DNA from: Cyanomargarita calcarea GSE-NOS-MK-12-04C | Lineage (GTDB): Bacteria > Cyanobacteriota > Cyanobacteriia > Cyanobacteriales > Nostocaceae | Reading direction: 5' to 3' | Length of the DNA: 64,000 bases | NCBI GenBank assembly: GCA_019359595.1 | Contig: JAHHGZ010000031.1 | Coordinates: 42,358 to 106,357, forward strand | Part shown: in pieces, positions 30,050-37,934 of the stretch | How positions within the stretch are numbered: position 1 is the stretch's first letter | How the letters are laid out: every line of letters begins with the position of its first letter | Notes under the pieces: model-generated | Told to the model about the DNA's origin: nothing | The model's input: only the letters and a program-made list of their open reading frames with translations | Databases searched by the model: none | Made by a program: the position numbers and the translations under genes

Positions 30050-30733
30050 TTATGCTGGAGGAGCAAAAGCCCTTGACGGAATCGGCACAAGCTGAGGGGT
30101 TGACAAGCTCGTTCCTTGTCTGTACCAGATACCCTCAACCTCAAAAGCCTCAAATTGGGTTGTCAGAATTGCCCAAGCTTGCTCGTTTAGCCCAGCAGAA
30201 TAAGTCCAAGTGAATTGGCGATCGTTATGTAACCTTTGTTCCAGCTCTGCCAAATCCTCAGGTAGCCAAAATTGGGTCATTACCCTTTGAGTAGCAATCT
30301 CAGGAGGAGTCTGTAACATATCAGCCATTGGCTGATTCACAATGATTTGCTTGCGAGTATCTTGTCTGACAATGCTAATCGGACGCTCATTTTCAGCGGC
30401 TGCAACCATTCGGTACAGCAACTCTATTGGTACGTGCAATTGGCTGCAAAAAACAGAACCACCAGAATGCAAAATGCGTTCGGCGGTTTCGGAGAGTGTA
30501 GGCGCTTTGGTAGATGCCATCCATCCATAAAATTCAATGGGACTCTTGCAGCCCCTCCATTTAATTCGCACCTTCCCATTAATTTTTGCCGCAGTTTCAC
30601 TGAGAGCATCTCCGTAGCTTTGCGCAAGATGTGTCGCATCTCGCTTTGTCGGGGCAAGGATAGAAACTCCCTCGTGGGACATTTTATAGTTCCAGCCCGG
30701 TAGGTTCAGAGTTTTGAGAATGCTCACGCTCAT
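30050..30733 (-). CDS. PAS-like hypothetical protein paired with an RHH regulator
   Basis: 227 residues, unknown family. The second half (RPISIVRQDTRKQIIVNQPM..., then MTQFWLPEDLAELEQRL and FTWTYSAGLNEQAWAI) has the pattern of a PAS domain. The first 60 residues are rich in basic and polar positions. Its start lies inside the end of the regulator at 30684-31169 (50-bp overlap), so the two are co-transcribed and probably act together, perhaps as sensor and DNA-binding partner. No enzymatic motif is seen. Confidence 0.6.
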   Translation of the reverse strand: MSVSILKTLNLPGWNYKMSHEGVSILAPTKRDATHLAQSYGDALSETAAKINGKVRIKWRGCKSPIEFYGWMASTKAPTLSETAERILHSGGSVFCSQLHVPIELLYRMVAAAENERPISIVRQDTRKQIIVNQPMADMLQTPPEIATQRVMTQFWLPEDLAELEQRLHNDRQFTWTYSAGLNEQAWAILTTQFEAFEVEGIWYRQGTSLSTPQLVPIPSRAFAPPA

Positions 30734-31169
30734 CTTCTTTTATACATTCAGTTCCTTTATATATATTTACACTCGGAGAATCGGAAAACACGGAAATTTT
30801 AAAAGTTTTTTCCCAAATCATTTTACGTTCTTCCTCAGGAATACATAGAGCGGATGTGATGATAGCGAAGTCTCCTTGTGTCGGCAGCACTTCTCCTCTC
30901 GCAAGCGCTTGTAAATTTTTTACCCCACAGCGCTTAAGTTTTGTCATGTTAGCTCGAACCAAATCGGCGATCGTTCTTGGGGGGGCCACTTTCTCTTTTG
31001 AGGAGCTAGAATCGCATCTTTTGGCTGTCCACTCACGAGTCATCTCTTCTAATGCGTCGCTTTGGGATACTCCTTCACGAGCGCAGATGCTCTTAAACTC
31101 CCGTGCCAAGTCTATTGGAATATAACCACTAACCTGCTTGTAATCATCAGAACGTCTTCTGTCGCTCAT
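30684..31169 (-). CDS. Ribbon-helix-helix-type regulator
   Basis: 161 residues. Residues 8-50 (YKQVSGYIPIDLAREFKSIC, then REGVSQSDALEEMTREW) resemble a ribbon-helix-helix DNA-binding module as in plasmid CopG/Arc proteins. Residues 65-125 have an XRE-like helical pattern (NLQALARGEVLPTQGDFAII). It overlaps the downstream PAS-like gene. Upstream lie an inverted repeat and a strong promoter of the opposite strand (31233-31290), a plausible operator. Function and targets unknown. Confidence 0.62.
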   Translation of the reverse strand: MSDRRRSDDYKQVSGYIPIDLAREFKSICAREGVSQSDALEEMTREWTAKRCDSSSSKEKVAPPRTIADLVRANMTKLKRCGVKNLQALARGEVLPTQGDFAIITSALCIPEEERKMIWEKTFKISVFSDSPSVNIYKGTECIKEDEREHSQNSEPTGLEL

Positions 31170-31232
31170 ATTTTTGACTGCTCAATATTACGCCTATTTG
31201 TATTTTCTCTCATGACATCCCAAAAGCAGGAC

Positions 31233-31290
31233 AATCTTGTCAGGTTTTTTTAAATGACATATTGACAAAAATAAATGACAAGATTAGTAT
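31233..31290 (+). promoter_or_regulatory. Consensus sigma70 promoter with inverted-repeat operator
   Basis: TTGACA (31262-31267), a 17-bp spacer and TAGTAT (31285-31290) make a near-consensus promoter for the + strand. A perfect 10-bp inverted repeat flanks and enters it: AATCTTGTCA at 31233-31242 and TGACAAGATT at 31276-31285. TGACA occurs four times (31213, 31255, 31263, 31276). The RHH-type gene starts 64 bp away in the other direction, so this may be its operator. Confidence 0.65.
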
Positions 31291-31296
31291 AAAGAT

Positions 31297-31380
31297 GTGA
31301 AGCAGTAAGCGACTGCTGAAGAGCAAGAAAAGGCAGAACACCCTAAAAGCTAGCTCCTCACTTTTATCGCTAGCTTTTAA
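31297..31380 (+). ncRNA. Candidate small RNA with two stem-loops
   Basis: Just downstream of the strong promoter are AGCAGT-AAGCG-ACTGCT (31301-31317) and an 11-bp perfect stem TAAAAGCTAGC/GCTAGCTTTTA (31344-31379) with a 14-nt loop TCCTCACTTTTATC. The loop region includes CTCCTCAC, an anti-Shine-Dalgarno-like sequence. There is no open frame of note before the gene at 31663, nearly 370 nt from the start site. It could be a roughly 85-nt regulatory RNA or a structured leader of that gene. Weak T-tract, so termination is uncertain. Confidence 0.45.
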
Positions 31381-31662
31381 CTTCAAGTAAGGAATCCAAG
31401 GGTTTTTCCTCCCTCTTATATTCAGTATATATGCTTGCACGCATTTCGCAACAGAATACAACTTAAATTCAGTAACGGATTCGACATCTGTTCCAAATTT
31501 AAAGAAAATTGGCTCAATCCTAACTGGGATTAGAGTTGACTGCACTTGCATAAAGCAACAATCGGCAGTATTGCACCCTGGAACGGTCAGTTTACCTTGT
31601 TTTGGTAACGCAGGCTTTACCTGGGGTTTGAACTAGTTTAATGTATCGACCCGACCAAAAGC

Positions 31663-31977
31663 ATGACCCAATTAACCTTTGACCAATTTATTCACCCGCT
31701 ATCAGAGTTTCCAAAAGTTGTCAATCTAGACGGTAGTGATGAGCCGATGTTAGATTTGTACACAATGGCAGGGCTGATGCTTTACAGCGCTTGTGCAAAT
31801 AACAACCAATCAGCCAGCGATCGCGCTATCTCAACATCAGCACTCAACGCTGGATTGGTGGATGTTCAGTTGTTATTTGAGCGGTGTAAGACGGGTGATA
31901 GAGCCGCAATTTTACAGATGACTACTTTGATAGTCTCAGGGCTGGAAACAAGCCTACACAAGCTTAAACCAGTGTAA
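31663..31977 (+). CDS. Hypothetical 104-residue protein
   Basis: Begins MTQLTFDQFIHPLSEFPKVV and is mostly helical, acidic in the middle (DGSDEPMLDLYTMAGLMLYS), with no signal peptide or metal motif. I do not recognise the family. The stop codon sits in the loop of a perfect 8-bp hairpin AACCAGTG/CACTGGTT (31967-31989), and a second hairpin at 32020 ends the unit. It lies downstream of the promoter at 31262 and may share control with the RHH-type pair. Confidence 0.6.
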   Translation: MTQLTFDQFIHPLSEFPKVVNLDGSDEPMLDLYTMAGLMLYSACANNNQSASDRAISTSALNAGLVDVQLLFERCKTGDRAAILQMTTLIVSGLETSLHKLKPV

Positions 31978-32019
31978 AAAACACTGGTTGAGGATGGTTA
32001 AGAGAGCATAGGATATTCA

Positions 32020-32062
32020 GCGGAGACATCGCTAAGTTGGTGTCTCTGCTTTTCTATTTTTT
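32020..32062 (+). terminator. Intrinsic terminator
   Basis: Stem GCGGAGACA / TGTCTCTGC (one mismatch) with a 12-nt loop, followed by TTTTCTATTTTTT. It lies 42 bp after the stop of the gene at 31663 in the right orientation. Confidence 0.75.
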
Positions 32063-32229
32063 AGCGATAAACTGACCGTTCTAATTTCTATTTCTAAATT
32101 TAACTGTATATTTTGCTTTCTCGGAGAGATACGAAGATGATAGACATACGGTCATGGCATTGTAGTTTTTTTTTAATAAAATCAGTGTCGTAGTCAACCC
32201 AGTCTATTCAATAAATCGGGTTAATGTTT

Positions 32230-33560
32230 TATTCGTCTGACCATTATTGCTGGTATCGGTTGATGCACACCTTTAACATTGTTTTAACTCATCTTTCTAT
32301 TGTCGGGTGCCAATTAAATCACCTAACAGCGACTACCGAGGACGTTGGCTCAAGGATTAGCGATCGCAACATCCCCATGAATCGCTGTAAATTTTCACGC
32401 ATTGAATGCCCCTGATAACCGTGAAACCGTGTTAAGAAATCTTGGTAACATTCTGACGTTTACGCAAACCAAAGACACCTACCATAGCGAATAAACCCAA
32501 GCTGGCAGTCATTGCAGGTTCGGGAACCTTAACATTCAAATCAACACCATCACCAGTGGGGAAAGGACTACCAATTGTACCAAGTTGGACTTCAAAGGAT
32601 TTCACATCTTTCAATACTAAGGTTTGGATGTTGTTGTTAAGTCCTTTTGTAAGTAGCTGGCTTAAAGGATTTCCATTTACTTTCAAAATACCGCTAGAAC
32701 TAGAGAGTTCCACATCATGAAAATCCAATGTCACTTCGCTAATCGTTTTACCCATGAAATCAAACAAGAAACGACCAACTTCTAACTGACCTTTTTCATC
32801 TAGACCAACCTTTTTCATCGCTATAGGACGGAAAATGTTAATACCAGCAAGTGGATTGGTACCAACATCGGGTAAATCAAACTGAATACCAATACCATAA
32901 TTATTTGCAGTCGAACTGTTATCGGCAAATAACAGGCTGGGATTATAGTTTGGATCGTAATCCAAGCTGGTAACTGTATATCCGAGTGATGTTGTATCAA
33001 TACAAGGTGCGAGGGATAGACAGTCACCGTTATTTAGAAGTTTAATTTCACCTTCTGTACTTGGAACAATACTTACACCTGCTTTTGCCGCTGGCATACT
33101 AGCAAGAACACTTAAACCGAGAGTCGATGCTACGAAAAATGATGCGAGTTTAGATAGTTTAGACATATTTAAATTTTGTTTTTTAGTTACAGTGCTGAAA
33201 CCTTATGTGCGTGTTTCTTCGGTTTCGATATCTGTATAGTATTTCCCTCTCGGTAGAAATGTCATCCCTAAATGCCAAGGTTTACAACAACTTTTCCCTC
33301 GTGCAAAATTTCGGTAAACTACTGAATAGATATGTATTTATTGATATCAATATTTTCAAATTATAAGTATTATAAATGTATAGTAAATTTTTCGGGATGC
33401 GGAGTTATAAACCGCATTTCATATTGTTCGTGAGTTTCGGCTAGTTAAAAAATAGACTCAGTATGAAGATTTGTCACGATATTTGAGTCAAGTTGAGATT
33501 ACGGACAATTGAGGTATTTCCAAAGCCCTTTAACTACCTATCTTTGTGGCTTTTCTATTG
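32230..33560 (-). repeat. Inverted 1.3-kb duplication, copy B
   Basis: Reverse-complement match of 735-2060, including the PEP-CTERM gene, its upstream 400 bp and about 200 bp downstream. The downstream arm has small indels, with the shared tract GCATCAACCGATACCAGCAA at its far end (32240-32262). Together with copy A it brackets about 30 kb in inverted orientation. Confidence 0.85.
32432..33166 (-). CDS. PEP-CTERM sorted secreted protein (paralog B)
   Basis: 244 residues, close paralog of the protein at 1138-1884. Signal peptide ends ASMPAAKA; the PEP-CTERM tail reads VPEPAMTASLGLFAMVGVFG then LRKRQN. The differences cluster in the region after the conserved TTSLGYTVTSL and before the C-terminus (for example KKVGLDEKGQLEVGRF against KNGKPDENGQLEVGHF), while signal and tail are nearly unchanged. 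Exosortase substrate by family. Upstream DNA is also conserved, so regulation is probably shared. Confidence 0.88.
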   Translation of the reverse strand: MSKLSKLASFFVASTLGLSVLASMPAAKAGVSIVPSTEGEIKLLNNGDCLSLAPCIDTTSLGYTVTSLDYDPNYNPSLLFADNSSTANNYGIGIQFDLPDVGTNPLAGINIFRPIAMKKVGLDEKGQLEVGRFLFDFMGKTISEVTLDFHDVELSSSSGILKVNGNPLSQLLTKGLNNNIQTLVLKDVKSFEVQLGTIGSPFPTGDGVDLNVKVPEPAMTASLGLFAMVGVFGLRKRQNVTKIS

Positions 33561-33642
33561 ACAAAAATTACCTCTTTTGGACGAGCTATTCGTGGAACAG
33601 TAAATATAGTTAGTTATATTTATTGCAAACTTACTACGCATG

Positions 33643-33727
33643 AATTAACCGCCAAGACACCAAGTACGCCAAGGTTAATCTTCTTTATTTCTTACTTTGC
33701 GTCCTTTGCGTCTTCGCGGTTCATTAA
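33643..33727. repeat. ACCGCCAAGACACCAAG inverted repeat
   Basis: The left arm AACCGCCAAGACACCAAGTA pairs imperfectly with the right arm GCGTCCTTTGCGTCTTCGCG. The same family occurs at 37280-37436, 50271-50361 and, inside a coding region, at 40385-40425. It can form a long hairpin. The rest of 33561-33815 has no gene. Confidence 0.7.
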
Positions 33728-33815
33728 ATTAAGTATTCTTCACAGCACCAAAGGGAGCGATTGCAACGATGAACTCAAAAGTAGGGAAAGATGAAATTTA
33801 TTCCTTTACCCGACC

Positions 33816-36800
33816 TCAATCCTCCCCATCTTCCCCGATTTGGGCTGGAGGTTGTCCGGAAACGACAATGAAGCCGACAGAATCAAGCCTGATATTCGGA
33901 CAGCGAATTCCTTCTAAAATGGCTTGAGATAAAGCAGTTTCAATGTTGAGTTCCTTCGCTAATACAGGATCTTCCAGTTTTCCCAGACGCAGACGCAGTT
34001 GATTGATCCGGTTTTCTAGTTTATTTGCGGCAGTTGTTTTCGATTGTTGACACATTTCGATGAAGTCTGGGCGATCGCGCAATAATGTTTCTGATGTACT
34101 CCGCGCTTTTCGACAAGTCTCTTGCCATTGACTTCCATCAATAAATTGATCCAGAATTACCAATCGATTTTTTGCTAAGTTATAATCTCGGTTATTATTT
34201 CTACTTTTTTTCCCATTGTAAGAACGTTGCAATATGTTCAGCAGTGGTTCCGAATCAACGATACTCATTGTCGGGGAGCGAGCATCAATAAATACAGTCT
34301 TGATGATTGAGGGAAACAAGGCATCGGTGCGACGACGGAGAATTTTGTATTGGCTGTTGTCCAGTCCATATTCTGCAAACACTTGTTTGGCGAATTCCAA
34401 GTTGCTCTCAACTATATAATTGAAGCGGAATCCAAACCACTCCATACCTTCTGACGCATCCCAAGATTCATCCGTGCGCCACATTGCAAAGGCTTGACCC
34501 CGGTCATCCCAACGAATGTATGATGTCAGTGATTCTACTAGACCTTCGCCAATCCGGTATAGACGTACACCAGGATTTTGGTTGGCGACAGAGCGGTTAT
34601 AAGTACCGGATTGTTTGAGATAGGGGACAAACTGATTCTTTAAGTGGTCTGCGGGAACCAGGGTGCGTCCTGTTGGTTCATAACGGAGGACACCTTGTAA
34701 GTTAATGTCTTGACGCTGTTGCAAATGCAGTGCTTGGCAAATCCAACCTTCTATTCCTCGTTGAATATCTTGATGTTTAGCATCACACTCATCAAGGGCT
34801 TGAAAATATTTGGTGGCACTTTCATCTTGGGCATCAATTTCATCAAGGGCATTCTGTTCGCTAATTTTTACCTGTTCAGTAGTAATTTCACCCTGAATCA
34901 CTGGGATGGTTTCTAAGAGTCCTTTTGCCCCAAGTTCAAACAAAGTTGCGGCTAATTCTGGCAGTTTTTCTTCTGCGTAAAACTGCAAGCTGGATATTGA
35001 TTGCTTAAATATCCGAAATCCATCCTTTAACAATTGATACCAAGCATCGTGGAAACTATCATCTAATTCCACACCCGCAAAAACGGTAAATTCCATTGAA
35101 AGCGGCCGTCCGATGCGATCGCACCTCCCGATTCTTTGTTCGAGACGGTTTGGCGACCAAGGTAAATCGAAATGAATCATCCAGTCAGCAAATTGCAGGT
35201 TGCGACCTTCTTCACCAGATGGGTCACAGACTAGGATAAAGCAGTTGGGGTCAGTTTTGAACTGTTGGAGACTTTTTTCTACTTGTGCCCGTGTTTTGCC
35301 TAATTGATGGGCAGCTATAGCCTTTTCTCCAAAGCTTTTCTGCAATTCTTTGAGGATTTCGGCGCAACTTTGCCCAAAACTGGTGAAAATCAGAATTTTG
35401 GGGAGATTATCGCCAGGAATCGGTCTTGTGAGCCGCTGTTGTACCCTCTCAAGTAATTTGCTGGGGTTGCTGCGATAAGATTGTAGTCCAAAGCGTTCGG
35501 CGAAGTGATATAGCAGTACTATTCTGAGTAACTCAATGCGATCGCCATCTTCTGATGGTTGTTCAATAATTTTTAGCAGCTTTTGGAGAATTTCTGCTTC
35601 TTGGGGAAATAGTTCAGTTCTGGTCAAAAGATTGACAGCTTCAGCACCAAATTCTTGCGTAAGTGCTGGAGTCGATTTCCCGCTCAAACGTGCTGTGATG
35701 ACTCCTTTGAGAACCCCCAGCCAAGTTCCAGCAGCACGGAAGAATAGCAGAAATATCTGTGTAAATTCTGCATCCTTAGGGGCCGATGTCCGCCAATTAT
35801 CCAGGACTTCGTGGATGTCAAAGGAGCGTTCATCTAAATCGTACTCAACTTTTGGCGTGACATTGCGGTCATAGATAACATCTTCAACTGTAGCGCGATA
35901 ATTGCGGAGCATCCGACGGTGGAGTCGGTAGGTATCGGTGATGTGGGTGCGAATCGTCTGAATAATTTTATCTTTGGTTTCTGGTTGTCCTGTGAGAGAA
36001 TTTTCTAGTTCTTCGGCTTTTTCCAGGACATATTTATCTTCCGCAAACAGATTCCGCAGTTGATTGAGGTTGGTTTTCAAGATAGAGGGTTCTGCACCTT
36101 CTCTAAAAGAAAGCAAAACTTTACCGATTGAGGCCCGTTTTTGCACCCGGTCACGGAAACCCTCTAAATCATCCAGACGATAGGTATCAGGATCTAACAG
36201 ATGCAGCATCGTCAGAAAACCCTGTTCGTTGTTGAGAACAGGAGTCGCAGAAAGTAAAAGTAGGCGATCGCTTTTATGTGCGAGTTGCTTGCAAGTGTCA
36301 AAATACCTCCGCTGTACAGATTCGGAAGATGTTGCCATTGCCGCAATATGGTGCGCTTCATCGATAATCAGCAAACCTAAACCAGCATGACGGCTGACCT
36401 GATTTGCATCCTCAATCGAATATATTTTAACGCGATCGCCAAAGTGGGAGATGTAAAACTTATTCTCTAATTCTGTCTGCCATTGTTCCAGTAAATATTG
36501 CGGAACTAGCACCACCGCAGGACCAGAAGGTTCATCTAACAGGTATTGACGTAAAATTGCACCCGCTTCGATAGTCTTCCCCAATCCCACCTCGTCTGCT
36601 AACAAATAGCGTTGAATCGGGTCAGACAGCACACGACGGACAACTTCTACTTGGTGGGGATAGAGCTTGATATTTGCTGAAATCAAACCCGTCATGCCGT
36701 CACTAATAGCACGTTGTGTTTGGCAAGATTTGACGAAATTTAAGCGTTTGTCATGGAAGTAAGGTGTTTCGTGACCCTTCATTGTCAGAATTTCAATTGG

Positions 36801-37136
36801 GTCAGCAATGGGTATATTGCAACGAACGTAAACATCTGGCTCACCCACCAAAATCGTCTTACTATCTGGTAAGTCGATTTGATATAGAGAATGTTCTTCG
36901 TCCCACTCGTAAACCCTGCCGATAATCCATGTTTCTTGGCTTTTATTCCAAATGTAGCATCGAGTTTGGCGCGGGAGTTTTACCTTACCAACAGAATTTA
37001 AGGGTAAGGATTGTTCGATGCGTTGCCCAACTGAGCAAAAATACTCAACTTTCACTTCGGTGTCAGATAAGTTTAAGACTTTTCCTACACCCAAGTTATT
37101 CTGAAGGGAACGCACCAGTAAACCAAGCTGTGTCAT
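33816..37136 (-). CDS. SNF2/RapA-type helicase (DpdE-like)
   Basis: 1107 residues from ATG 37136; a TTG two codons upstream is less likely. Superfamily 2 motor: motif I DEVGLGKTIEAG near 179, DEAHH near 256, LLLSATP, and the second lobe with ILIFTSFGQSC and motif VI QRIGRCDRIGR near 667. The first 150 residues include a small beta-barrel as in RapA; the C-terminal 400 residues lack a recognised domain. It most resembles DpdE, the helicase of dpd deazaguanine DNA-modification loci, but none of the other dpd genes is visible, so DNA-repair, RNA polymerase recycling or defence roles stay open. Confidence 0.78.
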   Translation of the reverse strand: MTQLGLLVRSLQNNLGVGKVLNLSDTEVKVEYFCSVGQRIEQSLPLNSVGKVKLPRQTRCYIWNKSQETWIIGRVYEWDEEHSLYQIDLPDSKTILVGEPDVYVRCNIPIADPIEILTMKGHETPYFHDKRLNFVKSCQTQRAISDGMTGLISANIKLYPHQVEVVRRVLSDPIQRYLLADEVGLGKTIEAGAILRQYLLDEPSGPAVVLVPQYLLEQWQTELENKFYISHFGDRVKIYSIEDANQVSRHAGLGLLIIDEAHHIAAMATSSESVQRRYFDTCKQLAHKSDRLLLLSATPVLNNEQGFLTMLHLLDPDTYRLDDLEGFRDRVQKRASIGKVLLSFREGAEPSILKTNLNQLRNLFAEDKYVLEKAEELENSLTGQPETKDKIIQTIRTHITDTYRLHRRMLRNYRATVEDVIYDRNVTPKVEYDLDERSFDIHEVLDNWRTSAPKDAEFTQIFLLFFRAAGTWLGVLKGVITARLSGKSTPALTQEFGAEAVNLLTRTELFPQEAEILQKLLKIIEQPSEDGDRIELLRIVLLYHFAERFGLQSYRSNPSKLLERVQQRLTRPIPGDNLPKILIFTSFGQSCAEILKELQKSFGEKAIAAHQLGKTRAQVEKSLQQFKTDPNCFILVCDPSGEEGRNLQFADWMIHFDLPWSPNRLEQRIGRCDRIGRPLSMEFTVFAGVELDDSFHDAWYQLLKDGFRIFKQSISSLQFYAEEKLPELAATLFELGAKGLLETIPVIQGEITTEQVKISEQNALDEIDAQDESATKYFQALDECDAKHQDIQRGIEGWICQALHLQQRQDINLQGVLRYEPTGRTLVPADHLKNQFVPYLKQSGTYNRSVANQNPGVRLYRIGEGLVESLTSYIRWDDRGQAFAMWRTDESWDASEGMEWFGFRFNYIVESNLEFAKQVFAEYGLDNSQYKILRRRTDALFPSIIKTVFIDARSPTMSIVDSEPLLNILQRSYNGKKSRNNNRDYNLAKNRLVILDQFIDGSQWQETCRKARSTSETLLRDRPDFIEMCQQSKTTAANKLENRINQLRLRLGKLEDPVLAKELNIETALSQAILEGIRCPNIRLDSVGFIVVSGQPPAQIGEDGED

Positions 37137-37279
37137 CGTCAAAGTCCACTAAGTGCGTTTACCACAGTAGCAGAAATTTCCTTACTGGCTTGCGCTCGAA
37201 GTCAGGTTTGTTGGAGAATACTTTTACAGGTGTCAATCTAATTTTTTGTTAAAATTAGGGTATGTGATGAAAGCTTAAC

Positions 37280-37436
37280 GCAAAAACTCTCTGAAACCTT
37301 TCTTTCTTGGCGTACTTGGTGTCTTGGCGGTTAATTCCTAAATGCTTCATCATTACGAGTTTTGTAAAAGAATTAAAAAAATAACCGCCAAGACGCCAAG
37401 TACGCCAAGGTTAGGAAAGTTTAAAAGAGTTTTTGC
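37280..37436. repeat. 157-bp long-hairpin repeat
   Basis: Arms of about 55 bp: the left begins GCAAAAACTCTCTGAAACC and contains TTGGCGTACTTGGTGTCTTG; the right contains CAAGACGCCAAGTACGCCAA and ends GAGTTTTTGC. It lies between two divergent genes, so it sits in their shared upstream region. It belongs to the ACCGCCAAG family. Confidence 0.8.
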
Positions 37437-37610
37437 ATGATATTGCCTAATTAATTATAAATCGCCAAGAACCCCTCCCCACGCTTCTGGGGTTGAGTGA
37501 TGAGTCCAGTTCATAGGAAAATGTAAATTTTTGTCAAAGTAGTCAGGAATATTGCATAAAACTCAGGAATCAGACGATTAGTTAATTAGGTGTCCTTAAG
37601 GATATATAAT

Positions 37611-37934
37611 ATGAAGAAGCAAATTCTGAGTTTAACGTTAGCTTTAGCGGCTCCTCTTGGGAGTATTGTGTTTGCTAGTAGTCTTCCTGCTTTCGCTGGT
37701 ACACCTATTGTTCAAACAGTGAAACCAAAAGTTCCTATTGTTCAACAAGGTTTAATTAACCCAGGTGAAAGTGTAAACGCACCAGGTCCTGGAGGTAATT
37801 CAGTCAAAGGACCAAAAGGACCAAGACCACCCAGACGTGAAGTTGATGGATTGCGACTCCAAAATCTAGGTACATTATCCCAATCTGCTCAAATCAATCA
37901 GAACATAAATGTTGCTCCTGTGCAGGGACGTTAG
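37611..37934 (+). CDS. Small secreted proline/glycine-rich protein
   Basis: 107 residues from ATG 37611 (preceded by AAGGATATATAAT); a TTG seven codons upstream is less likely. A signal peptide ends SLPAFA near 29. The mature part is low complexity, with [20 protein letters not shown] in the middle and an NQN-rich tail. No known domain. Its last 41 bp overlap the 3' end of the convergent caspase-WD40 gene, so the two messages are complementary there. Confidence 0.6.
   Translation: MKKQILSLTLALAAPLGSIVFASSLPAFAGTPIVQTVKPKVPIVQQGLINPGESVNAPGPGGNSVKGPKGPRPPRREVDGLRLQNLGTLSQSAQINQNINVAPVQGR

Noticed and set aside
31240..31551. A 103-residue - strand frame
   Set aside because: It covers the strong promoter, the inverted repeat and the stem-loops of the opposite strand, and the translation is a low-quality hydrophobic tail.
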